Origin: Andreprevotia lacus DSM 23236
GTDB taxonomy: Bacteria > Pseudomonadota > Gammaproteobacteria > Burkholderiales > Chitinibacteraceae
Reading direction: 5' to 3'
DNA: 64,000 nucleotides
Assembly: GCF_900176275.1 (NCBI RefSeq)
Contig: NZ_FWXD01000006.1
Location: 47,580-111,579, forward strand
This document shows, piece by piece, positions 48,761 through 60,002 of the stretch. The stretch's first letter is position 1. Each line of letters starts with the position of its first letter. The position numbers and the translations under genes are program-made. The notes beneath the pieces were generated by a model that made no database searches, was not told the origin of the DNA, and saw nothing but the letters and a program-made list of their open reading frames with translations.

Positions 48761-49984
48761 TTATTTGCCCGCATACCGCCCAATCAATCCCGCAATCTGC
48801 TGCAACGGCACAATCTCCACCGCTGCCCCCATGCGTATCGCCTCGCGTGGCATGCCGAATACGGTGCAGGTTTTTTCGTCCTGCGCATAGGTCATGGCGC
48901 CGCAATCGCGCATTTCGCGCAGGCAACGCGCGCCGTCATCACCCATGCCGGTCAGCAGAAAGCCCACGCCGTTCTGGCCGGCTGCGCTGGCGGTGGAGCG
49001 GAACAGCACGTCTACCGAGGGGCGGTGGCGGGTGATCAGCGGGCCGTCCACCACGTCCACGTAATATTGCATGCCGTTGCGTTTGACGATCAGATGCTTG
49101 CCGCCCGGGGCAACCAGCGCCAGACCTGGGCGCAGTTTGTCGCCATGGGCGGCTTGCTTCACCTCGATCTTGGACAGGCTGTTGAGCCGTGCCGCAAAGT
49201 TGGCGGTGAAGTTCTCCGGCATGTGCTGCACGATGACGATGGGCGGGCTGTTGGCCGGGATGCCTGGCAGGATGGCTTCCAGTGCCTGTACGCCGCCGGT
49301 GGAGGCGCCGATGGCGATGACGGGTGAGGTGGGCTGTACCGCACCGGGTCTGGGCGGGGGCAACAGCATGTCGGGCGATTGCTTGGGGCCGGACATGCGC
49401 TCGTTGATGACCGATACCGAGGCATTGGTGGCATAACCCTGACTGCCCGCGGGCGTGGGGGCCGAAGGTGGCGCGGGCCGCCCTGCGGGCGTGGGCAGCG
49501 GCGAGATGGCGCGGGCGGATAGCGGTGCTGCGGCTGGGCGTGGCGCAGGGGCCATGGCCCCTACGCGTGGCGGCGGCTGACGCGCACCACGGCTGATGGC
49601 GGCCGAGCGTACCGCCTGCACCAGATTGGCCGAGTTGTCCTGGATCTGGCGCATCATGATCGAATGGCGGCTGACCACGGCAATGGCGCCATGCTCCATC
49701 GTTTGCAGCGCCAGCCGGTTGCTGCGCTCGGTGCTGGATGCCACGGCCACGGCCGGCACACGGCGCTCACTTTGCAGGGCCTTCAGCAGCACCACGCTGT
49801 CGGTGCCGGGAATGTCGACGTCGATCACTACCACATCGGGCTGCATGCTGCGGAACAGGCTGCGCGCGCCATGCGGGTCGCCGGCCAGACCGACAACTTC
49901 GAAGCCGGGCACGGCCTTGAGCGCGTCGCTCATGGCCAGCCGCGCGATCGGCGAGTGATCGATAATGAGTATCCGGGTGCTCAT
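48761..49984 (-). CDS. cheB: Orphan CheB-type protein-glutamate methylesterase
   Basis: 407 aa. Receiver domain (1-115) with phospho-acceptor Asp55 (VIDVDIPG); a Pro/Ala-rich linker of about 85 residues; methylesterase domain (about 218-405) with catalytic Ser in IGASTGG, His in IVQHMPENF and Asp in LTGMGDDG. The receiver has lost usual residues: DH in place of the acidic DD at 9-10, and SRHS where a KP motif is normal (105-108). No other che gene is near. It would demethylate or deamidate chemoreceptors. Divergent from astA. Confidence 0.88.
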   Translation of the reverse strand: MSTRILIIDHSPIARLAMSDALKAVPGFEVVGLAGDPHGARSLFRSMQPDVVVIDVDIPGTDSVVLLKALQSERRVPAVAVASSTERSNRLALQTMEHGAIAVVSRHSIMMRQIQDNSANLVQAVRSAAISRGARQPPPRVGAMAPAPRPAAAPLSARAISPLPTPAGRPAPPSAPTPAGSQGYATNASVSVINERMSGPKQSPDMLLPPPRPGAVQPTSPVIAIGASTGGVQALEAILPGIPANSPPIVIVQHMPENFTANFAARLNSLSKIEVKQAAHGDKLRPGLALVAPGGKHLIVKRNGMQYYVDVVDGPLITRHRPSVDVLFRSTASAAGQNGVGFLLTGMGDDGARCLREMRDCGAMTYAQDEKTCTVFGMPREAIRMGAAVEIVPLQQIAGLIGRYAGK

Positions 49985-50124
49985 GCGCTCAGTCTGGCAG
50001 CCGATTGTGATTATTGATAGGCACAGTTGTGGCGATACAGCTTTTCCCTGATTGGTGCTTTACCGAATGGCCGTGACAGCGGCGGCTATCTAAGCTCTCA
50101 GGGTATATCTGGAAAGTATTGCCA

Positions 50125-51147
50125 ATGAGAATCCGACTGCTGAAATCCACCGATCTGCACGCGGTGGTTGCGCTGGCCGGGGCCGCCGGTGTGGGGGTGA
50201 CCACCCTGCAGCCCGACCCCGAGCGGCTGGCTGCGCGCATTGCCGGCAGCGAGGCTTCGACAGCGGATGAGCGCGAGCTGGCCGAGGCCGGCTATTTCTT
50301 TGCGCTGGAAGACGAAGTGAGCGGCGCACTGGCCGGCACTGCTGCCATCGAGGCGGCCGTGGGCTTGGCCGATACCTGGTACAACTATCGCGTCGGCTTG
50401 TCGGTGCATGCATCGCGCGAGCTAGGCATCTACAAGCAGATGCCCACGCTGTTTCTGACCTCTGACCTCACCGGTGCCTCGGAGCTGTGTTCGCTGTTCC
50501 TGCACCCGGACTGGCGTCGTGACGGCAACGGCAGCTTGTTGTCCAAAAGCCGTTTCCTGTTCATGGCGGAGTACCCGGAGCGATTCTCCGAGCGTGTGAT
50601 CGCCGAAATGCGGGGCGTGTCGGACGAAGCCGGCCGCTCGCCATTCTGGGAAAGTTTGGGGCGGCACTTCTTCAGGATGGATTTCGCCCGAGCCGATTTC
50701 CTCTCCTATGTGGGCAGCAAATCGTTCATAGCCGAGCTGATGCCCAAGTACCCGATCTACACCGCACTGCTGTCGGACGAGGCGCAAGCCGTCATCGGCG
50801 AGGTGCATCCGGCCACCAAGCCGGCGCGCAGCCTGCTGGAGAGTGAGGGCTTCCGCTACCAGGGGTATATCGACATCTTCGATGCCGGCCCGACCCTGGA
50901 GTGCTCGCTGGGCGATGTGCGCGCCATCAAGGACAGTGCCACCTATCACGCGCTGGCTGTGACGTCCGATACCAAGGGCGGCACACCCTGGCTGGTGTCC
51001 AACCGTCGTCTGGGCGGCTTTTGTGCCACGGTGGCCATCACCCGGCCGCTGGAAGACGCACTGCCGCTGACGCAGGCCGTGCTGGACCGACTCGAAATTG
51101 CTGATGGCGATAGCGTGCGCGCCGTGCCGCTGTCGGCCAAGGAGTAA
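50125..51147 (+). CDS. astA: Arginine N-succinyltransferase
   Basis: 340 aa enzyme moving succinyl from CoA to the alpha-amino group of arginine, first step of the AST route. Motifs TWYNYRVGLSVHASRELGIY, CSLFLHPDWRRDGNGSLLSK and GEVHPATKPARSLLESEGF are family blocks. ATG at 50125; a TTG two codons upstream is possible. A single gene, not the aruF/aruG pair of Pseudomonas. Followed 3 nt later by astD, so astADBE forms one operon. Confidence 0.94.
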   Translation: MRIRLLKSTDLHAVVALAGAAGVGVTTLQPDPERLAARIAGSEASTADERELAEAGYFFALEDEVSGALAGTAAIEAAVGLADTWYNYRVGLSVHASRELGIYKQMPTLFLTSDLTGASELCSLFLHPDWRRDGNGSLLSKSRFLFMAEYPERFSERVIAEMRGVSDEAGRSPFWESLGRHFFRMDFARADFLSYVGSKSFIAELMPKYPIYTALLSDEAQAVIGEVHPATKPARSLLESEGFRYQGYIDIFDAGPTLECSLGDVRAIKDSATYHALAVTSDTKGGTPWLVSNRRLGGFCATVAITRPLEDALPLTQAVLDRLEIADGDSVRAVPLSAKE

Positions 51148-52608
<1,461 letters not shown>

Positions 52609-52622
52609 GCTTGAAGGGAAAC

Positions 52623-53954
52623 ATGATGGCATTCGAAGCCAATTTCGACGGACTGGTTGGCCCCACGCACCACTATGGCGGCCACTCGTTCGGCAATGTG
52701 GCCTCCACCGGTAATGCCGGCCACGCAGCCAATCCACGCGCGGCGGCGCTGCAAGGCTTGTCCAAGATGAAGGCGCTGGCCGATCTGGGTTATCGCCAGG
52801 GCATCCTGCCGCCGCAGGAGCGCCCGGCGGTGGCCGAGCTGCGCAAACTGGGTTTTGCTGGCAGCGATGCCGCCGTGATCGCAGCAGCAGCGCAGACTGC
52901 ACCGGCGCTGCTGGCCAGCGTGTCGTCGGCATCCAGCATGTGGACGGCCAATGCCGGCACGGTCAGCCCGTCTGCCGACACGGCCGATGGTCGCGTGCAC
53001 TTCACCGTGGCCAATCTGCAGAATAAATTTCATCGCGCGATCGAGCATGAGCAAACCGCCCGCACCCTGCGCGCGGTGTTCCGTGACGATGCCCGCTTTG
53101 CGGTGCACGATGCCTTGCCCATGCACCCGGCCTTGGGTGATGAAGGCGCGGCCAACCACACCCGCTTTGCCCGGCAATATGGCGAGCGCGGGGTCGAATT
53201 CTTTGTGTATGGCCGCCGGCACTGGGGTGGCGATGTGGAACCGGTGCGTTATCCCGCACGGCAAACACTGGAAGCCTGCCAGGCCGTTGCGCGCCTGCAC
53301 GGGCTGGCCGAGCAGCACGTGGTCTATGCACAGCAGAATCCGGCGGTGATCGACGCGGGCGTGTTCCACAACGATGTGATCGCAGTCGGCAATCTGGATG
53401 TGTTGTTCTGTCACCAGCAGGCCTTTCTGCACCAGCAGCCGACCTATGCCGAGCTGGAGCGCAAGCTGGGTGGGCTGCGCGTGGTCGAGGTGCCCAACGC
53501 TGCCGTCAGCGTGGCCGATGCGGTCAAGAGCTATCTGTTCAACAGCCAGTTGCTTGACCTCGGCGATGGCAGCATGCGGCTGGTGGTGCCGGAGGAGTGC
53601 CGCAACACGCCAGCGGTGTGGCAATGGCTGCAAGGCGAGGTAAAACCGGGCGCGCCGATTTCCGAATTGCTGGTGTTCGACCTCAAGCAAAGCATGCAGA
53701 ATGGCGGCGGGCCTGCCTGCCTGCGGCTGCGCGTGGTGCTGAACGAGGCCGAGGCTGCAGCCGTAGCCCACGGCGTGTGGATGAACGAAGCCCGCCATGC
53801 CATGCTGACTGCATGGGTGGAAAAACACTACCGCGACCGCCTGAGCGAGGCCGATCTGGCCGATCCGCAACTACTGGTGGAAGTGCGAACCGCGCTGGAT
53901 GAGCTGACAGCGCTGCTGGGCCTAGGTAGCATCTATCCATTCCAGCTCAATTGA
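52623..53954 (+). CDS. astB: N-succinylarginine dihydrolase
   Basis: 443 aa from [20 protein letters not shown], after AAGGGA; a GTG six codons upstream overlaps astD and is less likely. It hydrolyses succinylarginine to succinylornithine, CO2 and two ammonia, with a guanidine-modifying fold. Typical blocks: SHH-like [28 protein letters not shown] and [19 protein letters not shown], with His and Cys of the active site in the last parts. Third gene of astADBE. Confidence 0.94.
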   Translation: MMAFEANFDGLVGPTHHYGGHSFGNVASTGNAGHAANPRAAALQGLSKMKALADLGYRQGILPPQERPAVAELRKLGFAGSDAAVIAAAAQTAPALLASVSSASSMWTANAGTVSPSADTADGRVHFTVANLQNKFHRAIEHEQTARTLRAVFRDDARFAVHDALPMHPALGDEGAANHTRFARQYGERGVEFFVYGRRHWGGDVEPVRYPARQTLEACQAVARLHGLAEQHVVYAQQNPAVIDAGVFHNDVIAVGNLDVLFCHQQAFLHQQPTYAELERKLGGLRVVEVPNAAVSVADAVKSYLFNSQLLDLGDGSMRLVVPEECRNTPAVWQWLQGEVKPGAPISELLVFDLKQSMQNGGGPACLRLRVVLNEAEAAAVAHGVWMNEARHAMLTAWVEKHYRDRLSEADLADPQLLVEVRTALDELTALLGLGSIYPFQLN

Positions 53955-53974
53955 TGAGGAGCGCACCGGACACC

Positions 53975-54988
53975 ATGTCGCAACCTTCCTTTCTGCAACA
54001 GACGCTAGACGGCAAAACCACGCTGGGCCTGCCGTTTACCCTCGGCAACGGGGTGAGGGTACAAGTCATGGACGAGGGCGTGATCCGCTTCGAGCCCAAT
54101 GACAGCGACAGCCGCAAGCTTGATCTGGTGATCTCGTGCGGTGTGCACGGCAATGAAACCGCGCCGGTCGAGCTGGTGGACCGGCTGATCTCGGCACTGT
54201 ATGCGGGCGAGCTGCGCCTGAAGGCGCGCGTGTTGTTCGTGTATGGCAATGTCGATGCATTGCGCAGCGGCACCCGCTTCATCAAGCAGGACATGAACCG
54301 CCTGTTCTGCCGCATCCCCGACGTATCGGACGATCTGGAAGCGCGTCGCGCCACCATGCTGGAAATGCAGTTGATGCGTTTCTTTGCCCGTGCGATGCAG
54401 GAAGACAAGCCGCGCCTGCATTACGACCTGCATACTGCCATACACGGCAGCCTGATCGAGAAATTCGCGATTTACCCGCTACCGCCCATGGGCAAGCAGT
54501 TTGAGCCGACCGAAATCGCCCGGCTGGCCGAGGCCGGCATCGAGGCCGTGCTGCTGCAATCGACCACCTCGACGACGTTTTCGTTCTTCTCCAGCCGCCA
54601 TTGCGATGCCAGTGCCTTTACCGTCGAGCTGGGCCGCGCCATGCCGTTTGGCCAGAATCAGGCCGTGGACCTGTCGGACATGGAGCGTTATCTGGCTGCG
54701 CTGATCGAAGGCGAGCTGCCGCAGCCCGAACTGATCCCCGAGCACACGCAGGTGTTCCGCGTTGCGCGCGAGATCGTCAAGGAGAGCGACGCTTTCCGCC
54801 TGCACATCGATGCCAAGACCGACAACTTCATGCCGTTGCCACAGGGCATGTTGCTGGCCGAGGATGGCGGCAAGCGCTGGACCATTACCGAGGAAAACGC
54901 GCGCATCATTTTCCCCAACCCCGATGTGGCGGTGGGGCAGCGTGCCGGCTTGATCATCGTGCCCTCACGCAGTTTCAGCCGGACCTGA
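53975..54988 (+). CDS. astE: Succinylglutamate desuccinylase
   Basis: 337 aa zinc carboxypeptidase-like enzyme releasing glutamate and succinate, last AST step. Zinc ligands in GVHGNETAP (His, Glu) and DLHTAIHGS (His); catalytic Glu in FTVELGRAMPFGQN. The ATG at 53975 has GAGGAG 12 nt upstream; an ATG at 53954 overlapping the astB stop is the alternative. It ends the operon; a hairpin follows. Confidence 0.93.
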   Translation: MSQPSFLQQTLDGKTTLGLPFTLGNGVRVQVMDEGVIRFEPNDSDSRKLDLVISCGVHGNETAPVELVDRLISALYAGELRLKARVLFVYGNVDALRSGTRFIKQDMNRLFCRIPDVSDDLEARRATMLEMQLMRFFARAMQEDKPRLHYDLHTAIHGSLIEKFAIYPLPPMGKQFEPTEIARLAEAGIEAVLLQSTTSTTFSFFSSRHCDASAFTVELGRAMPFGQNQAVDLSDMERYLAALIEGELPQPELIPEHTQVFRVAREIVKESDAFRLHIDAKTDNFMPLPQGMLLAEDGGKRWTITEENARIIFPNPDVAVGQRAGLIIVPSRSFSRT

Positions 54989-55014
54989 TCCGGCCAGAGG
55001 CCAATCAGGGACGC

Positions 55015-55040
55015 AAAAAGGGCAGTGCTGGCTGCCCTTC
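55015..55040. terminator. Terminator between astE and the NlpC/P60 gene
   Basis: GGGCAG, TGCTGG, CTGCCC with AAAAA before and TTCTT after. On the minus strand TTTTTGC follows the stem, so it is stronger for the peptidase gene; it probably serves both convergent genes. Confidence 0.75.
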
Positions 55041-55051
55041 TTGCTGTGCAA

Positions 55052-55957
55052 TCACTTCTTGTGGTGCTTCTTGCCGCCGCTGGCCGGCTTGGCAGCCTTG
55101 CCCGACGACTTGGCAGACGATTTGCCGCCCTTGGCTGATTTTCCAGCGGGCTTGCTGCTTTCGGTCTTGGCGCTGCCCTTGGCACGCTGGCAGACCATCA
55201 CCACCTTTTTCTTCTTGCCGTGGCCCTGGACCACCTTCTTGCAATGGGCGCCGCTGGCGGTATCTTCAACCTTGACTGCTTCCGGGTTGCCGGCAACGGC
55301 AAGCAGGCCGGCCAGATTGATGCCCTGACCACCGGCATCGGCCACGCGCCGTGCGCCGTTCCAGCGTTTTTGCCAGTAGGTTTCGTTCAGGTTGGCGGTT
55401 TCCACGCTCTTGCCAGCGCGCGGCGAGTGGATGAAACGGTTGTCACCCATATAAATGCCGACGTGCGAGAACGTACGCCCCAGCGTATTGAAGAACACCA
55501 GGTCACCCGGCTTGAGCTCGCTGCGGTCGACGTTCTCGCCCAGCCGGCTCATGCCCATGGCGTTGTGCGGCAGCGCGATATTGAGCGAGTTCTGGAACAC
55601 GTAGCGGACGAAACCGCTGCAATCGAGGCCATCTTCGGGGTTGTTGCCACCCCATTTGTAGCGCACGCCGATCAGGCCCATGGCCTGCAGCAGCAACTGC
55701 TGGCCGGCAGTGGGGCCGTCGCTGCGCACAGTGTCGGGGGCCGGGGCTGCAGCGGCTTTCTTGTTGCTCCAGGCATTGCTGCCGGCAGCATCGGTGGGCA
55801 CCGGCGCCGTGGCCGGTTTCTTGTTGCTCCAGGCGCCGTCGGAGGGCGCATCTGTCGGTGTCGGAATTGCGGGGGGATCGTCGGCGAGCGCGGCAGGCGC
55901 GCTCAAGCCCAATGCCAGCCCGCAGCAAAAGAGGGCTGCGTGCAAAAATTCTTTCAT
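55052..55957 (-). CDS. NlpC/P60 (C40) cell-wall peptidase
   Basis: 301 aa. Signal peptide ending LSAPAALA (about 25); Pro/Ala-rich linker with a roughly 20-residue repeat (AWSNKK at 42-47 and 62-67); NlpC/P60 domain (about 85-200) with catalytic Cys113 in LDCSGFVRYVF and His in FSHVGIYMG and FIHSP. Then a Lys/Ser/Gly-rich tail (about 245-301), highly basic and likely to bind wall or other polyanions. It should cut peptide stems of peptidoglycan (gamma-D-Glu-DAP type). Single gene. Confidence 0.9.
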   Translation of the reverse strand: MKEFLHAALFCCGLALGLSAPAALADDPPAIPTPTDAPSDGAWSNKKPATAPVPTDAAGSNAWSNKKAAAAPAPDTVRSDGPTAGQQLLLQAMGLIGVRYKWGGNNPEDGLDCSGFVRYVFQNSLNIALPHNAMGMSRLGENVDRSELKPGDLVFFNTLGRTFSHVGIYMGDNRFIHSPRAGKSVETANLNETYWQKRWNGARRVADAGGQGINLAGLLAVAGNPEAVKVEDTASGAHCKKVVQGHGKKKKVVMVCQRAKGSAKTESSKPAGKSAKGGKSSAKSSGKAAKPASGGKKHHKK

Positions 55958-56056
55958 GGGGACCGAATGTAGCGATGTGTTTATGACGTGTAAAGCCTAA
56001 AATCCGCAACAGATTTACACTGACAAGCGCGACCCGAACCCGTTCAGCGAGGACCC

Positions 56057-57742
56057 ATGCTCAAGGAAACCTTTACCGTCATGCGCGATTTGCCACGCGT
56101 GCGCGAAATCATTGCCGTTCTGGTGCGGCATGGTTTAGGCAATCTGGTGAATCGGCTTGGGCTGGCCAAGGGTATTGAGCGTGCTGGCGATCTGCTGCAT
56201 CTGCCTGGCAGCCATGAGGTTGAACAGATCGACCCGGCGGTACGCATGCGCAAGGCGATGGAGGAGCTGGGGCCTACCTTCATCAAGCTGGGCCAGGTGC
56301 TGGCGACCCGCGTCGACGTGTTTGCGCCGGACTGGATCGCCGAATTCGAGAAGCTGCAGAACAATGTGCCGGCGTTGCCGTTTCAGACCATCGTGGCCGA
56401 GCTGGTGGATATTCTGGGGGCAGACCCGCACACGATCTTCAGCGAGATTGATCCGGAGCCGGTCGGCTCGGCCTCCATTGCCCAGGTGCACCGTGCCCGG
56501 CTGGCCGATGGCGAGGACGTGGTGCTCAAGATACGCCGGCCCGGCATCATTCCCAAGATCGAGGCCGATCTGCGCATCCTGCATCACATTGCCTCGCTGC
56601 TGGAGTTCGAGTTTCCCGAAACGCGCCGCTATCAGCCGGTGAAGATTACCGAGGAATTCGGCAAGTCGCTGCGGCGCGAGCTGAATCTGTCGTCCGAGGC
56701 ACGCAACCAGGATCGCTTCATCCAGAATTTTGCTGGCCATGCCGAGATCGACATCCCGCGCATCCACTGGGCCTACACCTCCGAGCGCATGAATGTGCAG
56801 AGCTGGATGGGCGGGCTGATTGGCAACGACATGGGCGCCTTCGAGGATGCCGGGCTGGATCGCCAGTTGCTGGCCTCACGCGGGGCGGATGCGGTCCTGA
56901 AAATGGTGCTGATCGACGGCTATTTCCATGCCGATCCGCATCCGGGCAACGTCAAGTTCCTGCCTGGCAACCGCATTGGCTTCCTCGACTTCGGCATGGT
57001 GGGGCGCTTGCCGCACCCGCGCCGCGATCAGATCGTCGATCTGCTGGCTGCGCTGGCACAGCGCGACGAGCACGGCATCCTCGATGTGCTGATGGAGTGG
57101 ACCGGCGATACGGTGGTGGATGAGGACAAGCTGGCGGCCGACATTGCCGACTTCATGTTCAATTACGAGAACCTGCCGCTCAAGGATATCTCGTTCGGCA
57201 TGCTGCTGAACGACGTGGCCGCCATCATGCGCGAGCACGAAATTACCCTGCCGGCCGATCTGACCCTGCTGTTCAAGGCGCTGATCACGCTGGAAGGGCT
57301 GGGCCGCCAGCTCGACCCCGATTTCCAGATGGTGCAGCACCTTACGCCCTTTGTGCGCGAGGTCATCATCAGCCGCTACAAGCCGCAAACGCTGCTCAAG
57401 AAGGGCAAGGACAGCCTGCTGGAGGGCTTTGGCCTGCTGGCCGGTCTGCCGCGCGATATCGGCAAGCTGATCAAGCAGGCGCGGCGCGGCAATCTGCGCA
57501 TCGACCTCGACCTGAAACGGCTGGAGAGCTTTGGCGCGCAGATCACCCGCAGCGCCAACCGGCTGACCATGGGCATCGTGACCGGCTGTTTGATCATCGG
57601 CTCCAGCATCGTGATGACCGTCAAGGCCGGGCCAACCTTGTTCGGCATGCCGGCACTGGGTTTTCTCGGTTTTCTGGTGGCCTTCATCAACAGCCTGTGG
57701 CTGGTGTTCTCGATCTGGGTATCGAGCAAGGAAGAACGCTGA
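56057..57742 (+). CDS. AarF/UbiB (ABC1) kinase-like protein
   Basis: 561 aa atypical kinase. KxGQ motif FIKLGQVLATR (near 77), Ala-rich loop GSASIAQVHRA (near 135), LKI Lys (near 157), DGYFHADPHPGN (near 290) and DFGMVGRL (near 310). Two transmembrane helices at the C-terminus (about 500-555). UbiB family proteins aid ubiquinone synthesis; this member differs at its N-terminus from E. coli UbiB and no ubi gene is adjacent, so I keep the broader name. Confidence 0.88.
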   Translation: MLKETFTVMRDLPRVREIIAVLVRHGLGNLVNRLGLAKGIERAGDLLHLPGSHEVEQIDPAVRMRKAMEELGPTFIKLGQVLATRVDVFAPDWIAEFEKLQNNVPALPFQTIVAELVDILGADPHTIFSEIDPEPVGSASIAQVHRARLADGEDVVLKIRRPGIIPKIEADLRILHHIASLLEFEFPETRRYQPVKITEEFGKSLRRELNLSSEARNQDRFIQNFAGHAEIDIPRIHWAYTSERMNVQSWMGGLIGNDMGAFEDAGLDRQLLASRGADAVLKMVLIDGYFHADPHPGNVKFLPGNRIGFLDFGMVGRLPHPRRDQIVDLLAALAQRDEHGILDVLMEWTGDTVVDEDKLAADIADFMFNYENLPLKDISFGMLLNDVAAIMREHEITLPADLTLLFKALITLEGLGRQLDPDFQMVQHLTPFVREVIISRYKPQTLLKKGKDSLLEGFGLLAGLPRDIGKLIKQARRGNLRIDLDLKRLESFGAQITRSANRLTMGIVTGCLIIGSSIVMTVKAGPTLFGMPALGFLGFLVAFINSLWLVFSIWVSSKEER

Positions 57743-57771
57743 CCGGGCGATGCCCGGCAAGGAGCCGCTTC

Positions 57772-58119
57772 ATGCGTGGGTACATGCTGCCGCTGGCTGC
57801 GGCATTGTTGTTGGCCTGTAGTGCGGCACAGGCGGTGCATCCGCTGCGCTGGACTGGCACCTATCACTGTGATGAGGGCCGCAGCTTCCGCATCACCGCT
57901 GAGGTGGAAGGGCGCCATCTCTATCTGCGCTGGCAGGGCAAGCCCTATGTGCTGGATGACAGAGGCAGCAGCGACAGCACCTTTGACTGGCAAGGCAGCG
58001 GCTTTCGCTGGCAGGGCACGACGGCGGAGAACGCTTTGTCTGGCGAGCGTGGGCCGCTGGCCAGTCATTGCGCGCGCGGCACGGCTACCAGTGCGCCAGG
58101 GGCGGATGGACGTCGCTAA
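57772..58119 (+). CDS. MliC/PliC-like exported lysozyme-inhibitor candidate
   Basis: 115 aa, ATG after AAGGAG. Signal peptide MLPLAAALLLACSAAQA: either cut after AQA or lipidated at the LLAC Cys. The mature part has TYHCDEGRSFRI, a beta-rich middle with GKPYVLDD, and SHC near the end; the layout Y-x-C-x-x-G ... W-x-G ... C recalls MliC inhibitors of c-type lysozyme. Assignment is by pattern only. 29 nt after the AarF/UbiB gene. Confidence 0.5.
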   Translation: MRGYMLPLAAALLLACSAAQAVHPLRWTGTYHCDEGRSFRITAEVEGRHLYLRWQGKPYVLDDRGSSDSTFDWQGSGFRWQGTTAENALSGERGPLASHCARGTATSAPGADGRR

Positions 58120-58210
58120 AAAAATCCAGCGCGGCGGTGTTGGCAAGGCGTGCGAAGCGCAGACAGTACAAGACGTACGGCAAGCGAGCACAACGCCGCC
58201 AGCAGGATTT
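58120..58210. repeat. Imperfect palindromic intergenic repeat
   Basis: About 90 bp whose two halves are imperfect complements: AAATCCAGCGCGGCGGTGTTG at the left against the complement of CACAACGCCGCCAGCAGGATTT at the right (positions 58122-58142 and 58189-58210), with a GTAC...GTAC core. It starts at the stop codon of the MliC-like gene, before the true terminator. It looks like a REP/BIME type unit; only one copy is in the window. Confidence 0.5.
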
Positions 58211-58226
58211 ATTGGGAACGTCCAAG

Positions 58227-58256
58227 AAAAAAAACCGGCCTTGTGGGCCGGTTTTC
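58227..58256. terminator. Terminator between the MliC-like gene and azoR
   Basis: AAAACCGGCC, TTGTG, GGCCGGTTTT with A-run before and TCTT after; works on both strands for the two convergent genes. Confidence 0.85.
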
Positions 58257-58274
58257 TCTTGCGCGGTCAGCCGA

Positions 58275-58883
58275 TCAGGCTGCGAGTGCGACAATTTCCT
58301 TTTCTGCCGATTGCAGAGCTTCGGCCTTTCTGGCTTCGCCCATGGCCACGCCTTCGGCGCGCACAAAGCGCACGTCGGTCACGCCAAGGAAGCCCAGTAC
58401 GGTCTTCAGATAGCTTTCCTGATGGTCCAGCGCGCGCATGGCTTCGGTGGTCGAATACACGCCGCCACGGGTCGAGGCCACGATCACGGTCTTGCCACCC
58501 GCCAGGCCCACCGGGCCGGTTTCGGTGTACTTGAAGGTACGGCCGGCTTGAGCGATGCGATCAATCCACGCCTTGAGCTGGCTGGGTACCGAGAAGTTGT
58601 ACATCGGCGCGCCGATCACCAGTACGTCGGCTTCGAGGAACTGGCTGACCAGCGCTTCGGACAGTGCGTTTTCAGCACGCTGGATGTCGGTAGCCGCTTC
58701 GGCGCCCAGACGGAAGCCCAGCGAGTCGAGCGACAGGTGGCTAGGGGCCGAGGTGGCCAGATCCAGGTATTCCACTTCGATGCCCGGCTGGCTCTTTTGC
58801 CATTCGGCGGTGATGCGGGCAGTCAGTTGGCGGGATACCGAGTTGTCGGCCAGAACGCTGGAATCGATATGCAGCAGTTTCAT
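58275..58883 (-). CDS. azoR: FMN-dependent NADH-azoreductase
   Basis: 202 aa flavodoxin-fold quinone/azo reductase. Motifs: [20 protein letters not shown] at the N-terminus (phosphate loop), [19 protein letters not shown] (FMN loop, near 95) and STRGGVYS. Start MKLLHID at 58883 after AAGGAG; a longer upstream frame is rejected because it crosses the divergent promoter region. Divergent from a LysR regulator, which probably controls it. Confidence 0.94.
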   Translation of the reverse strand: MKLLHIDSSVLADNSVSRQLTARITAEWQKSQPGIEVEYLDLATSAPSHLSLDSLGFRLGAEAATDIQRAENALSEALVSQFLEADVLVIGAPMYNFSVPSQLKAWIDRIAQAGRTFKYTETGPVGLAGGKTVIVASTRGGVYSTTEAMRALDHQESYLKTVLGFLGVTDVRFVRAEGVAMGEARKAEALQSAEKEIVALAA

Positions 58884-59030
58884 TTTCAATCTCCTTGTCG
58901 ATGTGGCCGCGCAGTGGTGCGGCGTTGGAGTGAATTCTGCTGCTGGAACGACTTGCTGATAAGTCGGCAAAAATGCGATAAATTGTTCTGAATTTGGAAC
59001 GATGGCCGATGCGGTGGCGAGGGGAAGTCC

Positions 59031-60002
59031 ATGCAGGACGTGAACGACATGCTGTTCTTTGCCGAGGTGATCGACCACGGCGGCTTTGCCGCTGCGGGGC
59101 GGGCCTTGGGCATTCCCAAATCGCGGCTGTCGCGCCGCATTGCCGATCTGGAGGGCTCGCTGGGTGTTCGCTTGTTGCAGCGAACCACGCGCAAGCTGGC
59201 GCTTACTGATCTGGGCGAGCGCTTCTACCGCCATGCGGTCGCGGTGCGGGATGAAGCCAACGCCGCGCGCGAAACCATCGAAGCGCTGCAGGCCGAGCCC
59301 CGTGGTGTAGTCAAGGTGAGCTGCCCGATTACGCTGGCGCATTATCAGGTGGGGCCCTTGTTGCCCGAGTATCTGGCAGCCTATCCGCAGGTACGGTTGC
59401 AAATGGTGGTGACCAACCGCCCGGTCGATCTGATCGAGGAGGGCTTTGATGTCGCGCTGCGCGTGCGACCGACGCCGCAGGACAGCGCCACCCTGGTGGT
59501 CAAGACCTTGGGCGAGAGCGGCGGCTATCTGGTGGCCAGCCCGGCTCAGCTACTGCGACAGGGCACGCCCAAGACGCCGGACGAGCTGGTGTGGCTGGAT
59601 AGCCTGGCCATGGCGGCCACCGACGGTCGTGCACACTGGGTGCTGACCAACCTAGAAGGCGAACGGGTGGAAATGAACCACCAGCCGCGCCTGGTGATTG
59701 ATGACCTGCAGGTGCTGCGTGATGCGGTGCTGGGCGGAATCGGCGCAGCGGTGTTGCCGACCTTCATGGTGTATGACGATATCCGCGCGGGCCGGCTGGT
59801 GCGCATATTGCCGGAATGGACGCCCCCTGCCGGCCTGGTGCACGCGGTATTCCCCAGCCGGCGTGGTCTGTTGCCGGCAGTACGTACCTTTCTCGATTTT
59901 CTGGGCGAACGGCTGACGGCGCAGTACCAGCGCTGCGCGGCCAAGGATAACGGGGAAGATGTTGAGTGTGCGGCGGCAGCGCCGCAGCGGCTTCAGCCGT
60001 GA
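59031..60002 (+). CDS. LysR-family transcriptional regulator
   Basis: 323 aa. Winged HTH at the N-terminus ([20 protein letters not shown], then [20 protein letters not shown]) and a substrate-binding domain (about 90-300). The 147-bp space to azoR is AT-rich and probably holds both promoters and its operator. Such pairs typically respond to quinones or electrophiles; the signal here is not known. The last 10 nt overlap convergent sufE. Confidence 0.92.
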   Translation: MQDVNDMLFFAEVIDHGGFAAAGRALGIPKSRLSRRIADLEGSLGVRLLQRTTRKLALTDLGERFYRHAVAVRDEANAARETIEALQAEPRGVVKVSCPITLAHYQVGPLLPEYLAAYPQVRLQMVVTNRPVDLIEEGFDVALRVRPTPQDSATLVVKTLGESGGYLVASPAQLLRQGTPKTPDELVWLDSLAMAATDGRAHWVLTNLEGERVEMNHQPRLVIDDLQVLRDAVLGGIGAAVLPTFMVYDDIRAGRLVRILPEWTPPAGLVHAVFPSRRGLLPAVRTFLDFLGERLTAQYQRCAAKDNGEDVECAAAAPQRLQP

